The position numbers were made by a program, and so were the translations under genes. From Dioscorea cayenensis subsp. rotundata (Eukaryota; Streptophyta; Magnoliopsida; Dioscoreales; Dioscoreaceae), in contig NC_052483.1 of NCBI RefSeq assembly GCF_009730915.1, forward strand, positions 1,240,001 through 1,304,000: a DNA stretch of 64,000 bases, written 5' to 3'. A model generated the notes under the pieces. The model did not search any database, was not told the origin of the DNA, and was given only the letters and a program-made list of their open reading frames with translations. Shown here piece after piece: positions 1 to 11,863 of the stretch (within the stretch, counting starts at the first letter, position 1; every line of letters starts with the position of its first letter).

Positions 1-116
1 CTTTTGTCTCATTTATATGTCCATGAATCTTAATTGATATAACCCTAACACTAATGCTTTTGTTCTTTTGCCATATTAATTATGATAAGTATTGCTTGCA
101 TTGAAAGTGGAACCAT

Positions 117-815
117 GGGGCCATTTGGTTGCAATGAGTGGAATGGAAAAGAGTGGAAGAGTAATGAGAATGAGGGGGATTGAAAAAGGAATGGGAATAA
201 AAACTATATTTGGTTGGAAAGATTGAAGAGGTAGTTTATTAGGAATGAGAAAAGTAAAAAAAAAGGGAAATATGATAAAATGACTATTATGCCCTTTATA
301 CAAATGAGTTGTGAGGATTATATTTTTAAAAAATATTTAAATATTAAAGTAAATTAATTATTATAAATAAATATTTAATTTTAATAAGTCACAAAATCTC
401 AAATTTTTTTGTTAACATCAATAATTAACAAATAATTAACTATAATGATTAATTAATTACCAATTTTAATATACTTTTAAATAAATATATTATGAATAAT
501 AATTATTATTTTTTTAGCCATTAATATTGATTAATTTCCACATTTATTATTAATATTATAATAAATAATTAATTAGTTAATCTATATAACCAATTACAAA
601 TCGGAGATAAGCATTTATATAAGGGCAATATAGTCATTTCATGAGTAAAGAATCAAGAATCCTCCCATTTTTCTCATGATTAGTGAATACCTCTCCACAC
701 CCCCTTCACTCCTTCCTCAATCCTCTCCCACTCCCATTACTCCACATCCAAACAAATGCTTAACCAATGTAAAGAGCTATTCCCACTCCACTACTCCAAA
801 GTCCAAACCAAACCT
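117..815. mobile_element. Probable non-autonomous DNA transposon (MITE)
   Basis: The left end reads GGGGCCATTTGGTTGCAATG and continues with GAGTGGAATGG-type words. The reverse complement of about 725-760 gives a matching arm (GCATTTGTTTGGATGTGGAG). A second similar arm ends near 815. Between the arms lies AT-rich DNA with no coding. The start resembles the ends of many plant Tourist/hAT MITEs. I could not fix a target-site duplication, so the right end and superfamily are open. Confidence 0.45.
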
Positions 816-1213
816 ATGTGTTTATACTTCACTATCAACATTTTCATCTTTTTCTTTTACTTCTCTTCTAACCCTAATTAAACGTTTTTCTTTCCGGTCA
901 TCGATGTATTAGCATAATCAATATGTTGCCACATATTTAGTCAATTGCAAGTGTTCATACTTCACTGTCTTCAAACTTTTAAACCAAATAACTTAAATTT
1001 CTTAAAGAATAGTCTTACATGAGATCACTTTCAATTATTCAACTGTTTACAGTTGAACATGTGAATACTCTGAGATAAACAAGAGATTGGCATAAATATT
1101 AGTCAAAAGTTTTAGATCAAAACTTTGTGCTAGAGTTAGAGTGTTCAAGAAGAACAAGCAATCATATGCCTCATATTTCTTCAAAAGAACCAAGACCATA
1201 TATAATCACTTGC

Positions 1214-1244
<31 letters not shown>

Positions 1245-2270
1245 ACTGTATATGCAGATGAACATATGAATAATGTTTAGATAATCAAAATGATTAACAT
1301 AAATATTAGTAAAAAATTTGAAATGAAGACTTTGTGCTAGAGTGTTTAAGAAGAATAAGCAAACTAGTTATGAATATTTTAATAAATAGTGAATGTCAAC
1401 TCCAGCAGCAGCCAAACTATTATAGTAATCATTACTATTTCACTTTACCAGAGTATTTTGGACTCATCAGATTGAATGAATCATCACCTACTAGAGTACC
1501 TTTTCATTTATGTGTTTTGAGATAGTGAAGAGAAGATAGATAAGAAGAAGAACGAAGAAGTGTATTTATATTCAAATAAACAAGATAAAGTATGTTTTAT
1601 TTTATTAATGAAAATCTATATTTATATCTATATTGATGATGAAGTACAAAGTTAAACATATATCTCATACTTTCTTCAAAAGAATAAAGACCATACATTA
1701 GATAATTCTTTATATATCTAACTGATAAATAAGTTAAGATCAATTTGGTAGATTGGCCTTTTCCTTGTTCTTTGAATTCTAGCAACCCTTTATTTATGTT
1801 TCTACCTTTATCATTTGAATGCTTCAAAGTCAAACTTGTCTTTTTCTAGACCTTAACTAAGATGTCATTAATTTAGGATTAATTAGCAATACCTTAATGT
1901 TGAACTCCTTAATCACTTTGGACTTTTGGATGTCCATGCCTAATATATAGTTTAATACTCATTCAATCATAATTTTATTTTGAGGGTGCATGGATATCAC
2001 ATACTTCCATGTGATTTTATGAAAATTAGTGCTTCATGCCTCTTTTGACATGTAAATAATAATAGTAATTATTATGGAAAACAATTATTAGAATATTAGT
2101 AAAGTTTTTGGTTTTGTGGAAGCAATGAAGTCATTGAGGTAACACTAATGATAATGACAACTTTTAGACTATAATGGTCTGTTTTTAGAATGTTCAAGGT
2201 GGTATTTAATGTCATGAAAATGGTTTTGATTAGACAGCATGAGTTGACAAGCTTTTGAAAAGAAGCACCA

Positions 2271-2360
2271 AGTTAATTAATCATTACAATTTTCCATGAG
2301 AATTCTCACATTAGAAGTTAATTAATCATTGTAATTTTCCATGAAAATTCTCACATTAGA
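2271..2360. repeat. 45-bp tandem duplication
   Basis: Two adjacent copies start at 2271 and 2316. Each begins AGTTAATTAATCATT, ends TCTCACATTAGA, and they differ at only a few bases. There is no coding potential. Confidence 0.8.
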
Positions 2361-3086
2361 CAACATTGAAAGTTGAAAACAATCATATGAAAAAAGAAAT
2401 ATAAAATCACTTTTTTAAAAAATATATATAAATATTTTTCAGTAAGCACTAAACATCAATCATGGGTAATTGAGGACATGGAAGAGGCTTATTTCTATAG
2501 GTTTATGTCATTTATATGAATAATATTTTATTTATTTTTTTAAACCAAGAGGTCATTGACAATCTTTAATTTTTTTCTTAAAAATAAAATGTGTACAACT
2601 TCACAAGAATAATTTATTTGATGAAACTAAAAATTGACCAAATTAGGGTTTTAAAAATGATTTTTAAAAACACCCATGTATAAATAATATGAAATTTTAG
2701 GATCGGTTGTTCAAACTTCAAATGTACACAAATATTTAAATCATAAAAAAATTATCACTTTAATTACGAATTACATAAATATATTAACCATGATTTCCCT
2801 AAAAACATTTGCATCCAATAAAACCAAAAACAATTTATTTTACAACAAACCATAGGAAGAAATATTTCTATAAAAATCCTAGCACGAAAAAAATAATATA
2901 TATTTTTAAATAATGAAAAAAATTGAGAACAAATCATAAACCTTCACTCGTAATTTATAAAATAATAACAATAAAAATACATAAAATTTTAAAAACTATT
3001 TTTATTTTTTTTTAATAAATATAGATAATAAGTCAGCTGAGCTCTATAACAACTGTATCCTCTGTCTATGTGAGCTATGATGTGAA

Positions 3087-3120
<34 letters not shown>

Positions 3121-3249
3121 GCAGTGCATACGATCGAAAACCAATTAATTTTTGGCCAATTATATTTTTAATATATAAATAAATATATATATATTTTATC
3201 CATTTTTTTATTATATAAATATATATATTTTTTTCTTTTTATTTTTTAT

Positions 3250-3546
3250 TTTTATACATATATATATAAAACAGACGCCCGCTTCTTTCTGAGTTCCTCT
3301 CCGGATCATCCACTTTCCGGTCAACTGTTTCGACTCTTTTCCCTTCACAATTACCAAACTGCCACTATTCCCTCCATCTCCGGCGAACTCTCCGGGGAAC
3401 CGCCATTCTTTCCGGCCATCACCTCCGCATTAACTCCCCCCTCCCTTTTTTCCTTTCACTAACTAAACCCTCCTCATTTATTACTATCCCTCTTTATTAG
3501 GTTGTGCTCTTAATGTACTCTCACCGCCACCGGTGATCTCACCGCC
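3250..3546 (+). promoter_or_regulatory. Core promoter and 5' leader of the LRR gene
   Basis: A TATA-like run (tatatatataaaac, about 3257-3270) is followed by a sharp rise in GC and a pyrimidine-rich leader up to the start codon at 3547. This matches a plant TATA promoter with a 5' UTR of about 250 bases. The transcription start is inferred. Confidence 0.5.
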
Positions 3547-6500
3547 ATGCCGGTGCTCCTCCTCATCCTCCTCCTCCTCCTCAGCCCTCCGCCGGCGACG
3601 CCGGCATTCACCCAGAACCTCACCTCCGGCTCCGATCTCGCCGGTCTCTTCCAGTCTCCGCGCCTCTCTTGGTCTCCGCTCCCGCGACTGGCCCCGCCGC
3701 GCCGACCCTTGCACTTCCTGGTCCGGCGTCTCTTGTCGCTCCGGCCGCGTTCGCTCCTTGACTCTCTCCGGCCTCCACCGCACTCGCCTCGGCCGTATCT
3801 CCCCTCGCTTCGCCGTCGATGGGCTTCAGAAAATCTCCCTCCTTGAGACCTTCAACTCCTCCGGCTTCTCTCTCCCTGGATCCATCCCGGAGTGGTTCGG
3901 CTCCCGCCTTCCCCGCTCCCTCACCGTGCTCGACCTCTCCCGCTGTGACATCACCGGAGGCATTCCTGACTCCCTCGGCGGTATCTCCAGGCTCGTGCGC
4001 CTCTCTCTCGCTGGAAATCGCATCACCGGCGCCATCACACCGTCGCTTTCTCAGCTCTCCAACCTCACCCTTCTCGACCTATCTTCCAACTCCCTCTCCG
4101 GTTCGATTCCCTCATCCTTTGGAACCCTAACCAATCTCCAGACTCTAATCCTCTCCAGCAACACCTTATCAGGTCCGATCCCTCCTCAGCTCGGCAACCT
4201 CTCTCGCTTAGCATCCCTCGACCTCAGCCTCAATTCGCTTCTCGGTTCTCTCCCAGTTGATTTAGCAAACCTCAGAAGCTTGCAACGTTTGAATCTCGCC
4301 GGCAATTCACTCTCCGGGACACTCTCTAAGAGTTTCTTCTCCAGGCTCTCACAGCTCCGTTCAATCTCGTTGAGCCGGAATAACTTCTCTGGTGAAATCC
4401 CAGAGTCTTTGTGGTCTCTTCCGGCGCTTGGATTCGCTGATCTCTCGCATAACAACTTCACTGGACGCCTCCCTGAGCTCGCGCCCATCAATGCTGGTAG
4501 TGGGATCAATGTCACCGGAGGCTCCTTCAAGCTCTCCAATAATTCTTACTATGGCCCCATTCCTTCAGTGTTTGGGATCCTTTTTGCAAGGTTTAGTGTT
4601 GTGGATCTCTCTGTGAATTACTTCCAAGGCTTAGAGCCTGTTGGATATGGCAGCAAGAATACATCTTTTGTGGGGAATTGCTTCCAGGATGCATTGAAAC
4701 AGAGGAGCACTGCAGAGTGTTCGGCATTCTATGCGAAGCAAGGCCTGCCTTTTGATGACCCTACAACCGCCACAGGACCATCTGCTTCGCCTGGGAGGAA
4801 GAAAGGATGGAGTGTGAAGTATATCTTGATTGGAGTTTTCAGTGGCATTGCATTTCTTGTGCTCGTGGTGATTGTTGTTGTGTTTTGCATAATGAGGAGA
4901 GGCGGCCTGGCTGCGGAACGGAGGGAAAGGAGTGCGAATGTTGTGCCATCTGGAGGTCCGTTGCCACCTGCTGGAGTTTCTGTCAACCCGTCTGCTGTGG
5001 GTGATTCGTTTACCTATGATCAGTTGTTTCGGGCAACGTCAGAATTCAGTGATGCAAACCTTATCAAGCATGGCCATTCGGGAGATCTCTACCATGGTGT
5101 TTTAGAAGGTGGGGCTCATGTAGTGGTGAAGAAGATTGATTTGCTTACAGTTAAGAAGGAAGCTTATGTGGTGGAATTGGATCTTTTCACCAAGGCTTCA
5201 CATACAAGATTGGTTCCACTCTTAGGACATTGCTTGGAGAAAGAGAATGAGAAGTTTCTTGTTTATAAATTTATGCCCAATGGGGATTTGTCTAGTGCAT
5301 TGTATAGAAAGAATGGATTGGAAGAAGATGGCTTGCAATCTTTGGACTGGATAACAAGGTTGAAGATTGCAACAGGGTTGGCTAGAGGCTCTATGTTTCC
5401 TTCATCATGAATGCAATCCGCCGCTGGTTCATAGGTATGTATCATTTCCTTTCAAATCATGGCGATATTTTTGGTGGTGCCACCCATTCTATATTTTGTC
5501 TTGCTTAAGCATGATGATAGACAGTTGCACTGATCAAACTTTTTTTTTGCGTAGCTACCAGTGACACTAATTTTTAAGTTGTTCTGTTTTATATTTGATC
5601 TAGTTCCATTTTTCTGCACATTCATCATAAATCCTTGTCATCTTTAACTTGATCTGTTCTTTTATCATTGCTCGGGGCATTCTTCATATAACTTGTTTAT
5701 TTATGGTAAGTGGAACTTTCTTTCTTTTGGTCAAATTACTATTCTTGTGAATTTTACATCTTATTGAGAGGTTTTGAAGCCTTTGTCATGTTGAAAACTT
5801 AATAATTATATCAGTTTCTTACTATTAGTAGGTAATTCAAGTTTGATATATGTCTTCAACTTGTCAAAACATTATAATGCTGACTACCTACCCACCCACT
5901 GATGTGAAAGCAATCCAATTTTATTGAATCTAGAATATTACCTCATCTAAGCATTACTCACTTAAATCTTGTCTATCTATCACGACTCAAGGAATTAATC
6001 TCATATTATTGTTTCTTGTGAAAAGTTAACTGAGAGATGGAAGGGTGAAATATGTAAAATGAAGAACAAGGTGAGAAATATAAAAAAAGACAAGTGCTTC
6101 AGTTAGGAATCTAGAGGAAGGACAACACAAAAATTTTCCTTCATTGAAATTGATGCTAAAAGTTTATAATTGCTCTGTTGAATTTATTAAAAATTTGATA
6201 CTGCCGATTGCATAATTTTGCAGGATAGTTCAGCTAACAAAACCAAAGACCATCAATTTTTATTAACTGAAACAGTGATTTGATAGTTTCTTATAGCTTT
6301 TTTGTAATATTGGATTGGATTGGATAATTATTCAAGTTCATCCATGAATTTTGAGCTTGAACACTGAATTTTGTATTTTTTTTAACCTTGATAATTTTGC
6401 AGAGATGTTCAAGCCAGCAGTATCCTTCTTGATGATAAATTTGAAGTGCGGCTTGGCAGTTTAAGTGAGGCGTCTGTTCAAGAAGGGGATGGCCACCAGA

Positions 6501-8117
6501 AAGTCATCACAAGACTCTTGCGACGGTCCCAGTAAGCTCCTTACTATATAGCTCTTGGTGCATCTGATTTGAATTAAACATCAGTTATTTTGCATAATGC
6601 ATTACTGTGTTTGAGCATAACTTAATCTATCTAGACTTTAGAGAACTTATTGGATTGTGCCCTTCGTAGAAAGTCTTTTCTGGTCCATCTGCCCAATCAA
6701 TTGTTTGTGGACTTTTCATGCTGCTGTCTCTTTATCTTGCTATCAGTGAGAGACAATAAGGTCCTTTTTCAACAATATTTAATCCAGCTTTGGTGGATGT
6801 TAAAAAAATTAAGAAATACTTTTCCCTTGAGGTTCATTTGTTTAATATTTTCCCTATGAAAACTTGAAAGGTTTTCTATAAGCCATTACAGTACATGCAC
6901 CCATGAAACCTTCCCCTTTATTTTTAATTGTCTGGAATATCGAAACAACACAAGGTGTCTGCATTGGCATCACGAACGTTATGGTGAAAATTTTGTAGAT
7001 ATGGTAATCTGAATTTTTTTAGTGAAAGGACATATCTCCGTCAATCATCCTGCTGCTGTGTAGTGCCCATTAGAATTAATCGCTGTGCAATTTTTTGTTG
7101 AAGAATCTCTTTCCTTATTTCTTTTTTGCTCTGTTTCAATTTCCTGTTGACCAAACAACAGACTGGTATTCATTTATCTCTTCCTCCAGTTGCTCTCATT
7201 CAAAGGTAGCCTATTCTTTGTTTCAATTTCCTCCAGTAGCCTATTCTTTGTTGCAATGCTGTGAAGCCTCTTTTTTGTTTCATTTCTGAAATGACAGCTT
7301 TCTTTGCTTGAACAAACACATCCATCCTTTACATGTAACTGAAATGCTTGCTCAGTAGTAATTTGATGCTGCACATGTGCTAATTTCTGCTCATTTTATA
7401 GTCCTAACCATGGTTTTTTTTATTTTGCAGGACTTCTGAAGCAGGCAATTTTGGTAGGCAAAAACCTCTTGACTTTTTTTTTTGAAGCATGTTTCTCCTT
7501 TCAAATGTGGTGTTGTTATTTACTTCTGCCTTGTTTCATGTTCAGGTTCCCCTTCTCCGACATGTGCCTACGATGTTTATTGCTTGGGAAAAGTATTGCT
7601 TGAACTAGTGACGGGAAAACTTGGCATGAGTGGCTCCAACAATGTGACCACAAACGAGTGGTTGGACCATACACTACCTTACATCCACATTTACGATAAG
7701 GAACTTGTGATTAAAATTCTCGATCCATCTCTTATTGTGGATGAAGACCTCTTGGAGGAAGTATGGGCAATGGCAATCGTTGCGAAGTCATGCCTGAATC
7801 CAAAGCCTTCCAAGCGGCCACTTATGAGGTACATCTTAAAAGCATTGGAGAACCCACTTAAGGTAGTGAGGGAGGAAAACAATTCTGGCTCTGCCCGGCT
7901 AAGGACTACATCTTCCCGTGGTTCTTGGAATGCTGCAATATTTGGGAGCTGGCGTCGCAGCTCCTCTGACATTGCGATGCCACCTAGGGATGATCGCGGC
8001 TTAAGGCGCTCAGGAACTATGGGGTCTCAAGGTAGCGGAGGTGAACACTCATTCAATCATAAGAGGCCCTCCAGAGAAATTTTCCCAGAGCCAACAGCGC
8101 GGGAAACATATGATTGA
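3547..8117 (+). CDS. LRR receptor-like pseudokinase (At2g16250 type)
   Basis: Four exons: 3547-5434, 6403-6531, 7431-7453 (a 23-base microexon) and 7546-8117. All introns are GT-AG and the phases fit. The product is a plasma-membrane receptor-like protein. In order it has a hydrophobic signal peptide (MPVLLLILLLLLS), an N-terminal cap (LGLRSRDWP, then PCTSWSGVSC), about nine leucine-rich repeats, one membrane helix near 4810-4890 and a cytoplasmic kinase-like domain. The family likeness continues to the C-terminus (GSWRRSSSD). The catalytic loop reads HRDVQASS instead of HRDLKxxN, and DFG is replaced by LGS, so it is probably catalytically dead. Two extra single bases are present. T3655 lies between the signal peptide and the LRR part, and A5384 lies in the kinase domain. 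Without them the exons total exactly 870 codons (869 residues). They are either sequencing errors or real lesions. The receptor's ligand cannot be inferred. Confidence 0.88.
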
Positions 8118-8840
8118 GTAGATTTTATTAAGGCAGGCAAGCTTCCTGTTCAAGTGCCGGATTTTTTTTGGATCAAATGGTTCAATTAATGAAGTAAATA
8201 GATCATGTGATTTTTTTCTCTTCATTCCTATGCCTGTGATTACTTTGCTCGACGCATTCTAAATGATATATGGCGGAAGAAGGAGAGAGGGTTCTGATGC
8301 TGCTGCTGCTGCAGGGTGCTGAACCTTTTGTCGAATTGCGAAAAGGAAAATTGTGCTAGTTTTTTTCCCTCATTTTTCCAAGTTAAAATTTGGTTATTTG
8401 TTAGGTAAACAAAGTTCATTATATTCTCTCTATTTTTTTTTTATTTTTATTTTTTTGGGTGATCTATTATTCTTCATTGGTGGCTTTGAGGAAGTGTATA
8501 TTTTGATGGCTTTGTTAAAGTTCTTTGAACGCAGATTCTACTATTTTTTGTCAAGGACTAAACAAGAATAGTTCCAGGATCATCTTTGTGACTCAAGTAT
8601 AGATATTTTGCTTTTTTTATTTTTTTATTTTTATATTTATATTTTTTTAAAAAAAGCAAAAGAAAAGAAATGTTCGTATTTTCATTCTTCATCCATTGCC
8701 ACAGGTTCTTTGAATGAACTTGAAAAGCAAAATTTTAAAAAAGGGAATGTTCAAGATAAGCTAAAAAAGAATATTTAAAGGGGGACCATTGAAGAAAAGT
8801 CCAAAAAGAGTATGTTTTTAAAAAATAAATAAAAATGTAA
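8118..8840. other. 3' UTR and intergenic DNA
   Basis: This holds the likely 3' UTR of the LRR gene, then T-rich and A-rich DNA up to the tRNA gene. I see no further gene. A short (CTG)n run lies near 8297-8313. Confidence 0.6.
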
Positions 8841-8912
8841 AGGTCCCACCGAGATTTGAACTCGGGTTACTGGATTCAGAGTCCAATGTCCTAACCACTA
8901 GACCATGGGACC
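8841..8912 (-). tRNA. tRNA-Gln (anticodon CUG)
   Basis: Read on the minus strand, the 72-base gene begins GGTCCCATGGTCTAGTGG. It has a 7-bp acceptor stem (GGTCCCA with TGGGACC), the anticodon loop CTCTGAA (anticodon CTG) and a T-arm with the B-box-like GAGTTCAAATC. A T-run for Pol III termination lies just downstream at about 8833-8837. It matches plant nuclear tRNA-Gln from end to end. CCA is not encoded, as expected. Confidence 0.95.
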
Positions 8913-9141
8913 CTTCATGACTGTGTTTCACACTTCATTGCTAACATTATTAGTTGACCGGACCAACACAATGGAAAAGCACCTAGAACTTGCATGCTCT
9001 GGTTCAAAACTAATAAAATCAACAACCAAAACCATTACTGGCATCCAATTTTACATAAAGAGTTCCTGTTCTGCAAACATACACATTAAAGAGCAATAAA
9101 CAAAATTCAAATGCCAAGACAGAAGACATCAAAACAGATGC

Positions 9142-9166
9142 CTCACACACACACACACACACACAC
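9142..9166. repeat. (CA)n microsatellite
   Basis: An uninterrupted CA run just downstream of the AP-3 sigma stop codon, probably in its 3' UTR. Confidence 0.85.
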
Positions 9167-9187
9167 TAGTTCGCTGATCGAAGATAC

Positions 9188-10963
9188 TTATCGCCCGAGC
9201 TTTCCTGAAACAGCCTTGGGGATCAGACTCACTGCGGACGTAGATTTTTCAAGCCTGCATGTGGAAATCAATTCAGTGTTAAATGTCTTACAACATGTGT
9301 AGTTGAGTGTTAAATGTCTTGCAACATGGACAGTGAGTCAGAGACTAGGTGGGGATTTTTCACCTCGATACCTCCTCGATAGCTTTCATCACTTCTTCCG
9401 AACTTGTTTCCAGCACCTGCCCTCCGAGAATTATCTCATTCAATATAGTATGCATCTGGATACGAACCATATATTCCATGAGAAATAATCACATTTTTTT
9501 CTACTGATTTCAAAATGATCACTCAAAAGAGTGCAAACATGTGAAATGGCGGGACTAAATTTTAATAAGTCAAGTGAGCTTATACTCGGAGCATATCCAT
9601 TTCTTTTGTAAGTTCACTTCATTGATATGGTAACAAAGATACAAATACAATAGATGACATTAAAGAAATTGCGTTTGCTAGTACGAAACTGCATCAGAAA
9701 ATTGAAAGCATGCATTTAAATTAAGATGGGGTGGTTGCAATATTTATAGATGAGCACCGGTGCAGGACAAGGGCGGTCCTTGGCAATAATAGCAAACACA
9801 TTTATGTATGACTTAAAATAAAAAAACAACATCAAGAGCAAGTAATTACCTTGTTAAAATTGAAAACAACGTCGAGCTCACAAACATTCTTGAAGCATCT
9901 GTCAAGTGTTTCGACAAAGACTGAACCACAGATTCACAATATCAATCCACAGAAATTGAATCTCAACTTAAAGGAGCAATATCTCAAGAAGAAAATAATC
10001 TGAGAAACATGAAAACACAAGGCAAAAGTTGAAAAAAGAGAAGGAATATGATTTTCAGTACCTTGTATAAGGTCAAGCATAGCAAGTTCATTCTCGGAAC
10101 TATCAAATACAAAGATGAAATAGAGAGTTGCTAAATGCTTGTACACGATCTTGCAATCCTGCATCAAGAAAAGACGGTCTCGGAAATAGGCATCATAGAG
10201 AATTGCCGCATAAAACCAACAATGTAAAAGCAAAGATCATTGCTACACTCTAACAACCAAGTTACCAACCAAATGTGAGAGAAAAAGCCGATTTATCTCT
10301 ATTTCAGTTCTCTTACATTATCCAATGATGCAAATATGATACTCTAAACAAGAACAAGAAGAAAATGGAATTTTTTTTTCTTGTTTGATAATATAGTTTC
10401 TCAATTTTCTTTTGACTATAGCATAGACATTGCAGCAAGATCACACGAAGAAGAACAAGATGAACAGAAATTAAAAAAAAAAAAAATAAAGGTATGGAAC
10501 CCTAATTGGTAATATGCACAAATAGTCTATTAAAAATCACAACTTTGGAAGCTTACAGGGCCGAAGATATCATCAGCTTGAATGAAATTGCTGACATTCT
10601 CTGGTCTATTGCACAAAACTACAAGAGAATTGAAACCAATTCAAAAGGAGAAACCATAATTCCTTTATATATATATATATATAAAACTAAGGTGATGGGC
10701 ATCAAATGAAGGAATAGAACAAAGGGGAGCAGGAAACCACCTCCATAAACCTTACGGATCATCTCCTGCTGCTTCTCTGGCGGCTGGAAACCATAAAAAC
10801 AAAAAATTTAAGGATTATATAGGAGGAAAACAAACAAGAAGAAAAGGAGACCATTAATAGGGATAAAAAAAAACCCTAATTTTAGGGAAGAGACCTGGAA
10901 GTCATAGAACTTGGTGAGCCGGGGTTTGCCCTGGGTGTTCATCACAATGACTGCTCGGATCAT
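9188..10963 (-). CDS. AP3S: AP-3 complex subunit sigma
   Basis: Seven exons on the minus strand: 10895-10963, 10741-10783, 10557-10618, 10062-10158, 9850-9920, 9364-9455 and 9188-9254. All boundaries are GT-AG, the phases fit, and the total is 501 bases (166 residues), the usual length of plant AP-3 sigma. The protein is the small longin-fold subunit of the AP-3 adaptor, which sorts cargo from Golgi/endosomes to the vacuole. Recognisable blocks are [56 protein letters not shown], the [12 protein letters not shown] motif and the tail [13 protein letters not shown]. The start is the only ATG before the conserved MIRAV block. The gene looks intact. A tRNA-Arg gene lies about 160 bases upstream on the opposite strand. 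Confidence 0.96.
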
Positions 10964-11119
10964 CGTCGGCGCACTATGGATGAGATTTCGCTGGGGTTGA
11001 TCGGCCTGGCGGGAAGAGAAGACACAGGAGAAAGCTTCGCAAGCTTGGAGGTTGGAAGAATAGCGAAAAGAAATATACATATATAAATATCTTAATTGAT
11101 AAAAGCTATCAAAGTGATT

Positions 11120-11192
11120 GCGCCTGTAGCTCAGTGGATAGAGCGTCCGTTTCCTAAGCGGAAAGTCGTAGGTTCGACCCCTACCTGGCGCG
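11120..11192 (+). tRNA. tRNA-Arg (anticodon CCU)
   Basis: 73 bases with A box (TAGCTCAGTGGATAG), anticodon loop TTCCTAA (anticodon CCT) and B box (GGTTCGACCCC). The acceptor stem GCGCCTG/CTGGCGC has one T-T mismatch, which is also usual in plant tRNA-Arg(CCU). A run of seven T follows at about 11210-11217 as Pol III terminator. It lies head-to-head with the AP-3 sigma gene. Confidence 0.96.
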
Positions 11193-11300
11193 AGTTTAAC
11201 GATTGTTTCTTTTTTTAATACTCGAAATTTCAAATTTTGTTTTACATAATATTTAAATATTAAAATTAGAGAAACCTCAATTTATCATGGTTTTTTTTTG

Positions 11301-11863
11301 GGAAAATTATTTTTTAGTCCCTGAAAGTTTCAAAACATCCCAGACAGACCCTCTGACATTTGAATTCTAGGGACGAGTCCTCTTTTTTACAGTTTCTTTT
11401 CAATTAATGCATCTTACTTTTAATTTATTCTATTTTACTGACATGTATCTTCCATTTGAAATATATAGTTTCGATTTTACATGTAGTGTTTTTGTTTACT
11501 ACATAAGTTTTCACTTAATATATAAAGCATTTACGTTTAAAATTTGACTTTTTCAGCTTAAAATTATGGGTTTCTAGCTTAAAAATTTGGTGTTTTCAAC
11601 TACATAAGTTTTCACTTAACATATAAGACATTTGCGTTTAAAATTTGACTTTTTCCGCTTTAAAATTATGGGTTTCGACTTAAAATTTCTGTGTTTTCGC
11701 TTAAAAAAAGCAGAAATCAGCTGGGATTAACATGTCTATTACGTTTATATCGAGACGTGTTTGAAAAAAATAATCATGTCGAGAGGATCTTTTAGAATAC
11801 TCGAAAATCATGGGGTTTCTTTGTGAATACCTGAACTTTGGAGGGACTTTTTGTTCATTTCCA
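11301..11863. mobile_element. Probable MITE with diverged terminal inverted repeats
   Basis: The left end GGAAAATTATTTTTTAGTCCC matches the reverse complement of the right end, which reads GGAAATGAACAAAAAGTCCC. Both continue with CTGAAAG/CTCCAAAG-like words. Runs of nine T lie beside both ends and may be a 9-bp target duplication as in Mutator-like elements, but such simple sequence is weak evidence. There is no coding inside. Confidence 0.5.
11501..11702. repeat. Two tandem copies of a 101-bp unit
   Basis: The word ACATAAGTTTTCACTTAA recurs at 11501 and 11602, and the rest of each unit (AAAATTTGACTTTTTC, then AAAATTATGGGTTTC) repeats in step. It lies inside the putative MITE. Confidence 0.8.

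Larger units (their letters stand above)
1..3240. other. AT-rich intergenic DNA
   Basis: I see no gene here. The stretch holds a probable MITE (117-815), a diverged duplication (about 1071-1165 and 1273-1365), a 45-bp tandem duplication (2271-2360) and two (TA)n runs near 1217-1244 and 3090-3117. Open frames in it are short, AT-biased and unlike any family I know. Confidence 0.7.

Noticed and set aside
3533-3660. Start codon at 3533 for the LRR protein in the LRR frame
   Set aside because: It gives a Ser/Arg-rich N-terminus without a signal peptide. The ATG at 3547 gives a textbook signal peptide in the frame that one extra base separates from the LRRs.
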